Positions 27,632 to 36,780 of a stretch of DNA of 64,000 bases are shown piece after piece (position 1 is the stretch's first letter; each line of letters opens with the position of its first letter). A program made the translations under genes and the position numbers. The notes under the pieces are model-generated. The model made no database searches. It saw only the letters and a list, made by a program, of their open reading frames with translations, and was not told the origin of the DNA. Origin of the DNA: Methylobacterium iners (lineage in GTDB: Bacteria; Pseudomonadota; Alphaproteobacteria; Rhizobiales; Beijerinckiaceae); NCBI RefSeq assembly GCF_022179305.1, contig NZ_BPQP01000022.1:1-64000 (forward strand), in the 5' to 3' direction.

Positions 27632-29461
27632 ATGGAAGACCGCCCCTTCGCCGACCTCTTCCCGGCTCCGACCCGTGAGCGCTGGCTCGGCCTCGTCGAG
27701 GGCGTCCTAAAGGGTGCGGATTTCGAGACGCGCCTGGTCTCGAAGACGGCCGACGGCATCCGCATCGAGCCGCTCTACGACCCGGCCGAGCCCGTCGCCC
27801 AGCCGATGCGGGCCTCCGGCCCCTGGCGGGTAGCGCAGCGCGTCGATCACCCCGAGGCTCGGGCCGCCAACGGCCTCGCGCTCTCCGACCTCGAGGGGGG
27901 CGCGGACGCGCTCACCCTCGTCTTCGCGGGTGCGCCGGCCGCTCGCGGCTTCGGCCTGCCCCTTGGTGGTGTCGAGGCGCTGGACGCCGCCTTGTCCGGC
28001 GTGATGCTGCCCCTCATCGCCACGCGCCTCGACGCGGGCCCCGAGGGGATCGCGGCCGCGCGTCTCCTCAAGGCGCTTGTCGAGCGCCGGGGTGAGACTT
28101 TCGGCGCGCTCGACCTCGACCTCGGCGTTGATCCCATCGGCGCGCTGGCCGCGGGCGCTGGCGCCGAGCCATCCAGCGAAGAGCTCCCGGGCCTGCTCGC
28201 CGAACTCGAGGCCTCGGGCTTCACAGGCCGCCTCTGCCTGGCGGATGGGCGCCCCTACCACGAGGCCGGTGCGAGCGAGGCGGCGGAGCTCGCCGCGGTG
28301 CTCGCCACGGCCGTGGCCTACCTGCGCATGCTGGAGGCCGGCGGGCACGATCTGGAACGGGCCCGAGATGCGATCGGCGTGCTCCTCGTGGCCGATGCCG
28401 ACGAGTTCCTGACCATCGCCAAGTTCCGCGCCATGCGCCGGCTCTGGGCGCAGGTCGAGGCGGCCTGTGGCCTCGCGCCGAAACCCCTTCGGCTGCACGC
28501 CGAGACCGCCTGGCGGATGATGACCCGCCGCGACCCCTTCGTGAACATCCTGCGCGCCACGATGGCCGCGGGCTCGGCGGGGCTGGGCGGCGCCGACGTC
28601 GTCACCGCTCTCCCCTACACGCTGGCGCTGGGCCTGCCCGACGCCTTCGCCCGGCGCGTGGTGCGCAACAGCCAGATCGTGCTGATCGAGGAATCGAACC
28701 TCGCCCGTGTCGCCGATCCCGCGGCCGGCGCCGGTGCGTTCGAGGCGCTGACGCAGAACCTGGTGGAGGCGGCCTGGGACGCCTTCCAGGCGATCGAGCG
28801 GGAGGGCGGCATCGTCGCCAGCCTGCGGCAGGGCAGGATTCAGGCTCGGATCGCCGAGACCCGCGCGGTGCGGGCGCGGAACGTGGCGACCCGTCGCGAG
28901 GCGCTGACCGGAGCGAGCGAGTTCCCGTTCCTCGCCGAGAAGCCCGTGGCCGTGCTCGACGTCGCCGCCGCGCCGCGGTCTCCAAGCAGCGATGGAGTCC
29001 TGCCCTCGCACCGCCTCGCGGAGCCCTACGAGGCCCTGCGCGATGCCTCCGACGCCTACCTCGCGAGGACGGGCAGGCGGCCCGCATTGTTCCTAGCCAA
29101 TCTCGGCACCGTCGCGGTCTTCAATGCGCGGGCGACCTTCGCCGCCAACGCCTTCGCGGCCGGCGGGATCGAGGCGCTGGACAACGAGGGCTTCTCGGAC
29201 CCGGATGCGCTCGCCGCCGCCTTCAGGGCCTCCGGTGCATCGATCGCCTGCCTGTGTTCGTCGGACGCCGTCTACGCAACGCAAGGCGTCGCCGCCGCCG
29301 AGGCGCTTCGCGGTGCGGGCGCCACGACGATCTACCTGGCGGGCAAGCCGGCCGACCTCATGGACGCGCTGCGCGCGGCGGGCGTCGACGCCTTCCTCCA
29401 TGCCGGCTGCGACCTTCTCGCCCTGCTCGGCGAGGCGCTTGGGCGGGCGACCGAGGCTTGA
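27632..29461 (+). CDS. mcmB: Methylmalonyl-CoA mutase small subunit
   Basis: Protein of 609 residues, starting MEDRPFADLFPAPTRERWLG, the family opening that continues to LKGADFETRLVSKTADGI. It has the TIM-barrel part (HAETAWRMMTRRDPFVNILR; LPYTLALGLPDAFARRVVRNSQ) and a degenerate C-terminal flavodoxin-like part that does not bind B12. It pairs with the catalytic McmA/MutB large subunit to convert methylmalonyl-CoA to succinyl-CoA. In ethylmalonyl-CoA-pathway methylotrophs this step returns propionyl-CoA carbon to succinate. The large-subunit gene is not adjacent in this window. Confidence 0.92.
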   Translation: MEDRPFADLFPAPTRERWLGLVEGVLKGADFETRLVSKTADGIRIEPLYDPAEPVAQPMRASGPWRVAQRVDHPEARAANGLALSDLEGGADALTLVFAGAPAARGFGLPLGGVEALDAALSGVMLPLIATRLDAGPEGIAAARLLKALVERRGETFGALDLDLGVDPIGALAAGAGAEPSSEELPGLLAELEASGFTGRLCLADGRPYHEAGASEAAELAAVLATAVAYLRMLEAGGHDLERARDAIGVLLVADADEFLTIAKFRAMRRLWAQVEAACGLAPKPLRLHAETAWRMMTRRDPFVNILRATMAAGSAGLGGADVVTALPYTLALGLPDAFARRVVRNSQIVLIEESNLARVADPAAGAGAFEALTQNLVEAAWDAFQAIEREGGIVASLRQGRIQARIAETRAVRARNVATRREALTGASEFPFLAEKPVAVLDVAAAPRSPSSDGVLPSHRLAEPYEALRDASDAYLARTGRRPALFLANLGTVAVFNARATFAANAFAAGGIEALDNEGFSDPDALAAAFRASGASIACLCSSDAVYATQGVAAAEALRGAGATTIYLAGKPADLMDALRAAGVDAFLHAGCDLLALLGEALGRATEA

Positions 29462-29520
29462 CCGGGCAACCGATGGGGATGTGGCGAGTTTCCCGGTTCG
29501 TTCGAGACAACGGGACAAGC

Positions 29521-29910
29521 ATGCAACGGATCATCGTGAAACTCATCCTGCCCGCCGCGGCGCTCCTCGTTGCCGCGACGCCGGCGCTCGCGGCCAAGAA
29601 GAGCGTGAAGGTGCCCAACCGCTACGACGGCAACTGGAGCATCGAGGTCCTCACCGAGGACGGACCCTGCGACCGGGCCTATCGCTACGGCGTCCGGGTC
29701 GAGCGGGGGCAGGCGAGCTATGCCGGGGGCGAGTTCACTGTGAGCGGGCAGGTCTCTCCGAAGGGCGCGGTGCGCGCCGTCATCGCGCGGGGCTCGGACC
29801 GCGCCAACGTCGTCGGCCGTCTCGGCAGGCAGGGCGTCGGCAACGGCACCTGGAGCACGACGGGGCCGATCGGCTGCAGCGGGCGCTGGAACGCCGAACG
29901 CCGGGGCTGA
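29521..29910 (+). CDS. Small exported protein of unknown function
   Basis: Protein of 129 residues. The signal peptide MQRIIVKLILPAAALLVAAT ends near PALAA (about 26). The mature part is beta-rich and includes YDGNWSIEVLTEDGPCDRAY, YAGGEFTVSGQVSPKG and GTWSTTGPIGCSGRWNAER, with Cys near 55 and 120 that could form a disulfide. The W-S-x-x-V and C-x-G-x-W-x-A-x-R ending recurs in small periplasmic proteins of Methylobacterium and Bradyrhizobium; their function is unknown. It starts 59 bp after mcmB. Confidence 0.7.
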   Translation: MQRIIVKLILPAAALLVAATPALAAKKSVKVPNRYDGNWSIEVLTEDGPCDRAYRYGVRVERGQASYAGGEFTVSGQVSPKGAVRAVIARGSDRANVVGRLGRQGVGNGTWSTTGPIGCSGRWNAERRG

Positions 29911-30058
29911 GAGCGGCGCCTCGCCCTCGCTGTGGTCCGTCGACCACATCGGGCGCGGAATGTTCTGCGGCGCAACATCCGGCAACGTTCAGCCCTGTTC
30001 CCGACGAAATCGTGGGTGAATACTCAGCCCGAATCCGGCTCGGTTCGAGGCACCCCCC

Positions 30059-30487
30059 ATGAAGGCCGTCCTGTTGAGCACCGTCCTAGTTGTCGCGGTC
30101 CTCGGACCCGCGTTCGGTGCCGCGACGCGCACGCCGGGTTCTCCGCACGCGGTGATGGCGCCTCTCGAGAAGGCGGCGACCGATTGCTTCGCCGAGACTG
30201 TCGTCGCCAACCCGGGCGCCATGGCCCACGCCCGTGCCGGCCGCTGGTATCAGGCCGCCGGCGTGATCGGCTTCCTGTGCCGTCCGGAGGTCGACGCGAT
30301 GATCCGCGCGCACGACCGCATCTACGGGCGCGGAACTGGCGACCGCTACTTCAAGAACGCCTATGCCCGGCACCTCGACCGGGAACTGGCCGGTCGCCTG
30401 CAGCCGATGCTCGAGCGCAAGGCCTACGCGAATGCCGAGCCTGTCGAAAAGGTGCCTGCCGCATCGGCCGAGACGCCGATCGAATAG
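30059..30487 (+). CDS. Small exported protein of unknown function
   Basis: Protein of 142 residues with signal peptide MKAVLLSTVLVVAVLGPAFG (cleavage near AFGAA). The mature domain is helical: MAPLEKAATDCFAETVV, GRWYQAAGVIGFLCRPEVDA and a basic RDPFY-like stretch YFKNAYARHLDRELAGRL, with two cysteines about 40 residues apart. The tail is acidic/Ala-rich. No family recognised. It is the last intact gene before the low-GC islet. Confidence 0.65.
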   Translation: MKAVLLSTVLVVAVLGPAFGAATRTPGSPHAVMAPLEKAATDCFAETVVANPGAMAHARAGRWYQAAGVIGFLCRPEVDAMIRAHDRIYGRGTGDRYFKNAYARHLDRELAGRLQPMLERKAYANAEPVEKVPAASAETPIE

Positions 30488-30670
30488 CGGGACGTCGGCG
30501 TGATCGACGGCATCGCGGTCCGAGTTCTGAAAACGGTTAAGCTTATCTCTTGCGACTTGATCCGGATTGCTTTCGCGCGACGACGGAACGCACTGCTCCA
30601 TGCCCGGTGCCCGACCGGGCCGGTCCGCACTGACGCGCGTTGTCTTTGGACAGCAACCGCGATCCCGTGA

Positions 30671-30951
30671 TCAAACGTTTGCGCGGAACGAAATGCCCAC
30701 GTCGCCCTAATCCGCGAGCAGGCAGCGTCGCTCGCCCATTGCCGGAAGATCGTTCGGCGTACGTCCAAAACCGCGCGGATCGGCATCTGGGAATGCATGC
30801 TGCCGGAAGAGACGCTGACCTGGACGTATGTCGTCTACGATCTGCTCGATCTCCCGCGCGGCGCGCTTCTGGACCGCAACCGGATCTCGAATGCTACACC
30901 GCGACGTCGCCGGCGGCGCTGCACGATGCTTTTGTCCACGTGCGAGTTTAA
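30671..30951 (+). pseudogene. Relic of a PAS-domain sensor (N-terminal part)
   Basis: After an in-frame TGA at 30668 the frame reads ERNAHVALIREQAASLAHCR, then TARIGIWECMLPEETLTWTY and VVYDLLDLPRGALLDR. This is a signalling helix leading into a PAS domain of the kind found ahead of GGDEF/EAL or kinase domains (x-GIWEC-L-x-x-ETLTW-x-x-x-VYDLF pattern). Near 30884 one base appears lost; the continuation LECYTATSPAALHDA lies in the next frame. Similarity stops at about 30935, where the DNA turns AT-rich. No start codon and no downstream domains remain. The rest of 30488-30985 holds nothing I recognise. Confidence 0.55.
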
Positions 30952-30985
30952 ATGAGTATAATAAATTAGCTTTTAAATGTTGGAG

Positions 30986-32279
30986 TCATACAACTTGAGA
31001 TACAGATGCGCCTTTCGAGAGTGAGTCCCTCTGCCATCTAAGGAAGAAAAGAAGAAAAGGGTCACTTATTATGAGGGCATCATCATGCCACTCGATTGGC
31101 TCGGCGTGAGATAAATCCTTTTTTGCGATGGCAGACATATGACCGCAGGAGGAGGTTATCTCGTTCTTTTGCGGTAATTCGCCATCGACTAACAAATCAC
31201 GGAGACTTGATCTCAAGTCATCGTATTCGGTTCTCACCTTAGGTCCAGCGTAGGCAGCAGCCAGCATGATCGCTTGATAAATATCAACGCTACCACCGTG
31301 CCGCAATTTTCGCGGCTTACGATCGGTGCGAGTCTGAGGTCCACGCTTTAAGCGATCGTATGTGGGAAAGCCACTATTTTTGGCCACATCCTCAAGTATC
31401 GGATCCATATTTACATTGATTAGCTCTCTGGCCTCTATTTGAAAGCCTCTTATGCCATTGAGAATACAAATTCGAGAGCATATGTCCTGCACTAAGAGTG
31501 GGTTGAGAAAAGACTCGTCACAAATCCTTTGGATAACACTGTTTCTAACAGTGACATTTAAGGCTGGAAAGCCGCTTGAGGAATCACTTTGAGTTCGTCC
31601 AATGTCCATTGTGCAATCTCAAGATGTACAAAACGGCCTTGCATTTCCTGTTGAACGGCCAGAGGATCAAACGCGCGATGAGGGACCGCAATAATGATAA
31701 TGTTTAATCCATCAAATATCGAAGACTTTAAAGAATTTACTATGTGCGCCTGTACCTCTTTGTGGACAAAGTGAAAATTGTCGATGACGAGAGAAACTTC
31801 ATCTGCAATGAGTTTCTTCAGCGTGCGTGCTTTATGATCTGCGGTATACGGCCGAATTGAAGTGCTCGATGAAGTAAGTGACCCGCCAGTTCCTGCATTA
31901 CCTCCCAGCTTGCCTACCCCTGGAAAGTTTAATTCAGCCGACAAACCCGTTTTTAAGTCTTTGGTTGATGCTGTTGACATTGTTTCTGAAATCGACGGCG
32001 GTGCGTAATCCGAACCGGTAATCTGATCCCAAAAGTCTTTCTCTTCTCTTATTCGTCCCCCCTCAACCCATACGGACTTTTCGTCTTCTAAGACTTTCCT
32101 ACAAAGAACAGTTTTTCCTGACTTTGTCGGGCCAGTAACTGTGATGATTCCATCGCCGCGCGCTAGTGCGTCTTCCAATCTATTCTCAAGATTTAAGTGC
32201 TCTCTTGAAACATATGTTACCGAAGGGATCCCCCTGGCGTGAAAACTTGCTTAAGCTTTAGGTGTTGCTCCTCGCTCAT
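30986..32279 (-). pseudogene. P-loop ATPase, two frameshifts
   Basis: Three leftward reading frames join into one protein of about 431 residues. The start is ATG 32279 behind an AGAGGTGG ribosome site (MSEEQHLKLKQVFTPGG). A base is missing in the G5 run at 32230-32234, after which the frame continues IPSVTYVSREHLNLENRLED. Walker A is GPTKSGKTVL and the Walker B-like segment is VSLVIDNFHF, followed by IIAVPHRAFDP. A second loss near 31574 joins VIPQA to GFPALNVTVRNSVIQRI. The end, DDALIISDPFLLFFLRWQR, resembles the winged-helix tail of archaeal-type AAA ATPases. With both bases restored the length is exactly in frame. The DNA is far poorer in GC than its surroundings, indicating transfer. Confidence 0.7.
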
Positions 32280-32333
32280 AAACCACCTCTAAAGCCGTAT
32301 TACCTCAAAAAATATCCGGGCATGATTTGAAAA

Positions 32334-34139
32334 TCAATCGTCCATCTTCAGCGCCGCGATGAACGCCTCCTGCGGGATTTCCACCTTCCCGAACTGGCGC
32401 ATCTTCTTCTTGCCCTCCTTCTGCTTGTCGAGGAGCTTGCGCTTGCGGGAGATGTCGCCGCCGTAGCACTTGGCCGTCACGTCCTTGGACAGGGCCTTGA
32501 TGGTCTCGCGGGCGATGATCTTGCCGCCCAACGCCGCCTGGACCGGGATCTGGAAGAGGTGGCGCGGGATCAGGTCCTTCAGCTTCTCGCACATGGCCCG
32601 GCCGCGGCTCTCGGCTCGGGAGCGGTGGACCAGCATCGAGAGGGCGTCGACGGGCTCGGCGTTGACGAGGATCGACATCTTGACGAGGTCGCCCTCGCGG
32701 TAGTCAGAGAGATGGTAGTCGAAGGAGGCGTAGCCCTTCGAGATCGACTTCAGACGGTCGTAGAAGTCGAACACGACCTCGTTGAGCGGCAGCTCGTAGA
32801 CCACCATCGCGCGCTTGCCGACGTAGTTGAGATCGACCTGGGAGCCGCGCCGGTCCTGGCAGAGCTTGAGCACGCCGCCGAGATACTCGTCGGGCGTCAG
32901 GATGGTCGCGCGGATCCAGGGCTCCTCGATCGCCGAGATCTTCATCACGTCCGGCATGTCGGCCGGGTTGTGCAGCTCCTTCACGCTGCCGTCCGTCATG
33001 GCGAGGCGATAGATCACGGAGGGCGCCGTAGAGATCAGGTCGAGGTTGAACTCGCGCTCCAGGCGTTCCTGGATGATCTCGAGATGCAGGAGGCCGAGGA
33101 AGCCGCAGCGGAAGCCGAAGCCCAGCGCCGCACTGGTCTCCATCTCGTAGGAGAAGCTCGCGTCGTTGAGCCGAAGCTTGCTCATGGCGCTGCGCAGGTT
33201 CTCGAACTCGGCGGCATCGACGGGGAAGAGCCCGCAGAACACCACGGCCTGCACGTCCTTGAAGCCCGGCAGCATCTGGGCGGTCGGGCGCTTGTCCTCG
33301 GTGATGGTGTCGCCGACGCGGGTGTCGGCGACCTCCTTGATCGATCCCGTGAAGAAGCCGACCTCGCCAGGGCCGAGCTCGCCGATGTCGGACATCTTGG
33401 GACGGAACACGCCGATGCGATCGACGCCGTGGGCCGCGTCGGCCCGCATCATGCGGATCGTCATGCCCTTCTTGAGAACGCCGTCGACCACGCGCACCAG
33501 CACGACGACGCCGAGATAGACGTCGTACCAGCTGTCGACGAGGAGCGCCTTGAGCGGCGCGCTGCGGTCGCCCTTGGGCGGCGGCAGGCGTGTGACGATC
33601 GCCTCCAGCACCGCCTCGATGTTGAGGCCGGTCTTGGCCGAGATCGGCACGGCGTCCGAGGCGTCGATGCCGATGACCTCCTCGATCTGCTCCTTGACCC
33701 GGTCGGGCTCGGCCGCGGGCAGGTCGATCTTGTTGAGGACGGGCACGATCTCGTGGTTGGCGTCGAGCGCCTGGTAGACGTTGGCGAGCGTCTGCGCCTC
33801 GACGCCCTGCGAGGCGTCAACGACGAGGAGCGAGCCCTCGCAGGCGGCGAGCGAGCGCGACACCTCGTAGGCAAAGTCCACATGGCCGGGCGTGTCCATC
33901 AGGTTCAGGACGTAGTCCTTGCCGTCCTCCGCGCGGTATTCGAGCCGCACGGTCTGCGCCTTGATGGTGATGCCGCGCTCCTTCTCGATGTCCATCGAGT
34001 CGAGCATCTGCTCGCTCATGTCGCGCAGGGCCACGGTGCCGGTGGTCTGGATCAGCCGGTCGGCGAGCGTCGACTTGCCGTGGTCGATATGGGCGACGAT
34101 CGAGAAGTTGCGGATGTTGTCGATGGGGGACGTGGTCAT
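32334..34139 (-). CDS. lepA: Elongation factor 4 (LepA)
   Basis: Translational GTPase of 601 residues acting in back-translocation or 30S assembly. The G domain begins [20 protein letters not shown] and continues [25 protein letters not shown] and LNKIDLPAA. Domains II, III and V follow, then the LepA-specific C-terminal domain ending in a basic tail ([20 protein letters not shown]). Start MTTSPIDN at 34139; an upstream Arg-rich extension to 34196 was rejected. The stop lies at the edge of the low-GC islet. Confidence 0.97.
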   Translation of the reverse strand: MTTSPIDNIRNFSIVAHIDHGKSTLADRLIQTTGTVALRDMSEQMLDSMDIEKERGITIKAQTVRLEYRAEDGKDYVLNLMDTPGHVDFAYEVSRSLAACEGSLLVVDASQGVEAQTLANVYQALDANHEIVPVLNKIDLPAAEPDRVKEQIEEVIGIDASDAVPISAKTGLNIEAVLEAIVTRLPPPKGDRSAPLKALLVDSWYDVYLGVVVLVRVVDGVLKKGMTIRMMRADAAHGVDRIGVFRPKMSDIGELGPGEVGFFTGSIKEVADTRVGDTITEDKRPTAQMLPGFKDVQAVVFCGLFPVDAAEFENLRSAMSKLRLNDASFSYEMETSAALGFGFRCGFLGLLHLEIIQERLEREFNLDLISTAPSVIYRLAMTDGSVKELHNPADMPDVMKISAIEEPWIRATILTPDEYLGGVLKLCQDRRGSQVDLNYVGKRAMVVYELPLNEVVFDFYDRLKSISKGYASFDYHLSDYREGDLVKMSILVNAEPVDALSMLVHRSRAESRGRAMCEKLKDLIPRHLFQIPVQAALGGKIIARETIKALSKDVTAKCYGGDISRKRKLLDKQKEGKKKMRQFGKVEIPQEAFIAALKMDD

Positions 34140-34401
34140 CGGGCGGCTGATCTCCGGCGCGGTCGCGGTCCGTCGCGGCGAACGGACCCGGCGCACGGTT
34201 TCATGTCGGGGAACTGGTGGCCGCAGATAGCAGCGCTACCGGGTTAGGCCAAGCGCAGGGGACCGGCGACGCCGCGACGCGGGTCGACGATTCCCGTAGG
34301 GCTTCATCAATCCTTCGCCCGCTAGGCTCGACCGCGGGGCATCGATGTTTCGCCACCCTCCGCCAGGAGGGCGCGACCGTTCCCATCGAGGTTTTCGAGA
34401 C

Positions 34402-35316
34402 ATGCTGATCCTGCCGAGCCGACGGCAGTTCCTGGCCGGGTTCGCGGGGATGACGCTGGCGGGCGCATCGACCGGCGCCTACGCCTTCGGCATCGAGCCG
34501 CGCTTTCGGCTCGTCGTGACCCGCTACGCGCCCGTGCTGCCGAACTGGACGCCGGGCCTGTCGCTCCGCGTCGCGGTTCTCGCGGACTTCCACGCCGGCG
34601 AGCCGTGCATGCCCCTCGACCGCGTCGCCGAGATCGTGGATGCGACGAACGCGCTCCGGCCCGACCTGATCCTACTCCTCGGAGACTATCCCGCCGGGTG
34701 GCGGGTGGTGACCCGCCGGGTGCCGCTCCCCGCCTTCGCACGGGTCATCGAGGGCCTGAAGGCGCCGCTCGGAATCCACGCCATCCTCGGGAACCATGAT
34801 TGGTGGGAGGATCATGCGGCGCTGGCCGCGCGCAGCGGCCCGGTGGAGGCCCGGCGCGCGCTGGAAGCACGCGGCATCCCGGTGATGGAGAACGATGCGG
34901 TACGCCTCGTGAAGGACGGACATCCCTTCTGGCTCGCCGGCATCGGAGATCAGGAGCCCTTCGCCATCGTCGGGGATCACCGCACCTACGCCGACCTGCC
35001 CGGCACGGTGGCGCGCGTCACCGACGGCGCGCCGGTCATCCTCATGGTTCACGAGCCCGACATCTTCACCGAGGTGCCCGCCCGCGTCGCCCTCACGCTG
35101 GCCGGCCACACCCATGGTGGCCAGGTGCGCCTGTTCGGGCATTCGCCCGTGGTGCCCTCGATCTACGGCCAGCGCTTCGCCTACGGGCATGTCGTGGAGG
35201 AGGGGCGCCATCTGATCGTGTCGGGCGGTCTCGGCGTCAGCCGCCTGCCCGTCCGCTTCGGCGTGCCGCCCGAGATCGTGCTGCTCGAACTCGGCGAGTC
35301 TCCGGCCGCCTCGTGA
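34402..35316 (+). CDS. Exported metallophosphoesterase
   Basis: Protein of 304 residues. The N-terminus MLILPSRRQFLAGFAGMTLA has a twin-arginine motif (SRRQFLAG) and a hydrophobic core. The calcineurin-like metal-binding motifs are in order: VLADFHAG (normally DxH), LLLGDYP (GDx), ILGNHDWW (GNHD), MVHEPD and LAGHTHGGQVR. It matches YkuE/YaeI-type phosphodiesterases, some of which act on lipid-linked substrates. Rightward and divergent from lepA across 262 bp. Confidence 0.88.
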   Translation: MLILPSRRQFLAGFAGMTLAGASTGAYAFGIEPRFRLVVTRYAPVLPNWTPGLSLRVAVLADFHAGEPCMPLDRVAEIVDATNALRPDLILLLGDYPAGWRVVTRRVPLPAFARVIEGLKAPLGIHAILGNHDWWEDHAALAARSGPVEARRALEARGIPVMENDAVRLVKDGHPFWLAGIGDQEPFAIVGDHRTYADLPGTVARVTDGAPVILMVHEPDIFTEVPARVALTLAGHTHGGQVRLFGHSPVVPSIYGQRFAYGHVVEEGRHLIVSGGLGVSRLPVRFGVPPEIVLLELGESPAAS

Positions 35317-35435
35317 GGCAGGCGACCTTCATCCGCAACGGTTCGCGGCGAGCTCCCATCGCAGAGCCCGCTTCATGGAAAGGCCGCACTTCGCCCTGAA
35401 CCACCGTCGCCACCACGTGCAATGGGATCGGGACG

Positions 35436-36497
35436 ATGGATGCGCCGAACAGGGCCGGTGCCAGCCCGAAGGGACTGCCGGCGAGGCCCGGGAGGGCCAC
35501 GGGTCGCGCCGCGCCGGGGATCGCGGCCTCCGCCATCGTGGTGCTCTGCCTCTCCGGGGGCCAGCCGGCCCTCGCGGCCTCCTGCGACGCGGCGGCCCGT
35601 GCGCGCCTCCTGGCGCCGCCGAGCGCGGACGACGATAGCGTCGCGCTCGGCTGCAGCCTGCGCCTCGAGCCGGGCGACCATGTGCGACGCCGCGTGATCA
35701 TCGAAGGCTCGCGCGCCTCCGGGATCGAGCTGAACTGCAACGGCGCCACGATCGGCGAGTCCGGCCCGCCGCCGCGCTTCCCCTACATCCTCGTCGAGAT
35801 CCGCTCCATCGCCTCCGGGGCGGGGCGGTGGGAGCGGCCGGCGAACGTGACGCTGCGCAACTGCACGATCCAGGGCCAGGTTCGCGTCTGGGGCATGGGG
35901 GTGAACGGCCAGGGCGAGGCGGTGCGCCGATCCTCCCGCGCGGCGGGCCACACGGAGCGGGCGCAGCAAGCCGCACCGAAGGGGGTGAGCCTCCTCGATT
36001 CCCGGCTCGTCGCGACGGGACAGATCCCGCTCTACCTGGGTCCGGGGGTCACCGGCTTCACGCTGCGCAACTCGGAGGTCTCGGGCACCTCGCCCTCCGT
36101 CGGCCTCTACCTGGACGCCGAGAGCGCCGACAACGTGATCGAGGGAAACACCTTCGATGTCGCGACCGGCCGCGAGGTCGTCGCCGTGGACGGATCGGCC
36201 CGCAACACCATCCGCGGCAACGCGATCACCTACGGCTCGCGCGGCGGCATCCACCTCTACCGGAACTGCGGCGAGGGCGGCACGGTTCGCCACCAGACGC
36301 CGTCCGACAACGTGATCACCGGCAACCGCTTCCGCGCGAACGGCATTCTGCGGCCCGACCCGGTCAATGTCGGGTCGCGGGGCGGCTGGGACTGGACCAT
36401 GAACTGCGCGGCCGATGCGGGCTACCCGTTCGGCAGCAGCGCGGACGACGGCGACAACGCGACCGGCAACGTCGTAGAGGGCAACCGCGTGGAGTAA
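35436..36497 (+). CDS. Right-handed parallel beta-helix exported protein
   Basis: Protein of 353 residues. A basic N-terminus and hydrophobic core (GIAASAIVVLCLSGGQPALA) form a signal peptide of about 47 residues. The mature part shows repeating N-V-x-L-R-N-C, N-x-I-x-G-N-x-F and N-T-I-R-G-N-A-I patterns (about 120-345), the coil pattern of pectate-lyase-like beta-helices. Cys near 50, 65, 93, 128 and 270 may form disulfides. The family includes polysaccharide lyases and epimerases; the substrate here is unknown. It follows the phosphoesterase by 119 bp. Confidence 0.78.
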   Translation: MDAPNRAGASPKGLPARPGRATGRAAPGIAASAIVVLCLSGGQPALAASCDAAARARLLAPPSADDDSVALGCSLRLEPGDHVRRRVIIEGSRASGIELNCNGATIGESGPPPRFPYILVEIRSIASGAGRWERPANVTLRNCTIQGQVRVWGMGVNGQGEAVRRSSRAAGHTERAQQAAPKGVSLLDSRLVATGQIPLYLGPGVTGFTLRNSEVSGTSPSVGLYLDAESADNVIEGNTFDVATGREVVAVDGSARNTIRGNAITYGSRGGIHLYRNCGEGGTVRHQTPSDNVITGNRFRANGILRPDPVNVGSRGGWDWTMNCAADAGYPFGSSADDGDNATGNVVEGNRVE

Positions 36498-36508
36498 GGA
36501 GGCTGCGG

Positions 36509-36640
36509 CTACTTCTTGCGCGCTGCCTTCACCGCCGTGCTGACCATGTCCTTCGTCGAGGGCGCCGAGGCGTTCGTTTTCACGACGGGCTTCTTCGGCT
36601 TCTTGGCCTCGCGGCTCCCACGTTTGTTCTCGGTCGCCAT
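36509..36640 (-). CDS. Small lysine-rich protein (43 aa)
   Basis: A 43-residue frame beginning MATENKRGSREAKKPKKP and ending VSTAVKAARKK. About one quarter of residues are Lys, with Arg in addition; there is no hydrophobic segment. GGACAGGACC precedes the ATG. Lys-rich peptides with a MATENKRGSREAKKPKK-like opening recur in Methylobacteriaceae, where they are hypothetical. Nucleic-acid binding is a guess from composition. It is convergent with the beta-helix gene, 11 bp away. Confidence 0.6.
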   Translation of the reverse strand: MATENKRGSREAKKPKKPVVKTNASAPSTKDMVSTAVKAARKK

Positions 36641-36780
36641 GGTCCTGTCCTCGTCCTGAAGACGCGCATCATGGCACGCCGCGCCGAAAGCGCGGCATGG
36701 AAAGTTCTTGGCGGTCGGCGAAGGGGCGCGCCCCGCCGGTGGCGCGACCCTTCACCTGTCATTCGAAGCCCGGCCCGTCC

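Noticed and set aside
30986-32279. Programmed frameshifting in the ATPase gene
   Set aside because: Neither site shows a slippery heptamer with a downstream stimulator; two separate single-base losses are simpler.
32559-34247. Long rightward frame antisense to lepA
   Set aside because: Mirror frame of a strongly conserved gene, with low-complexity Val/Asp/His-rich translation and no recognisable domain.
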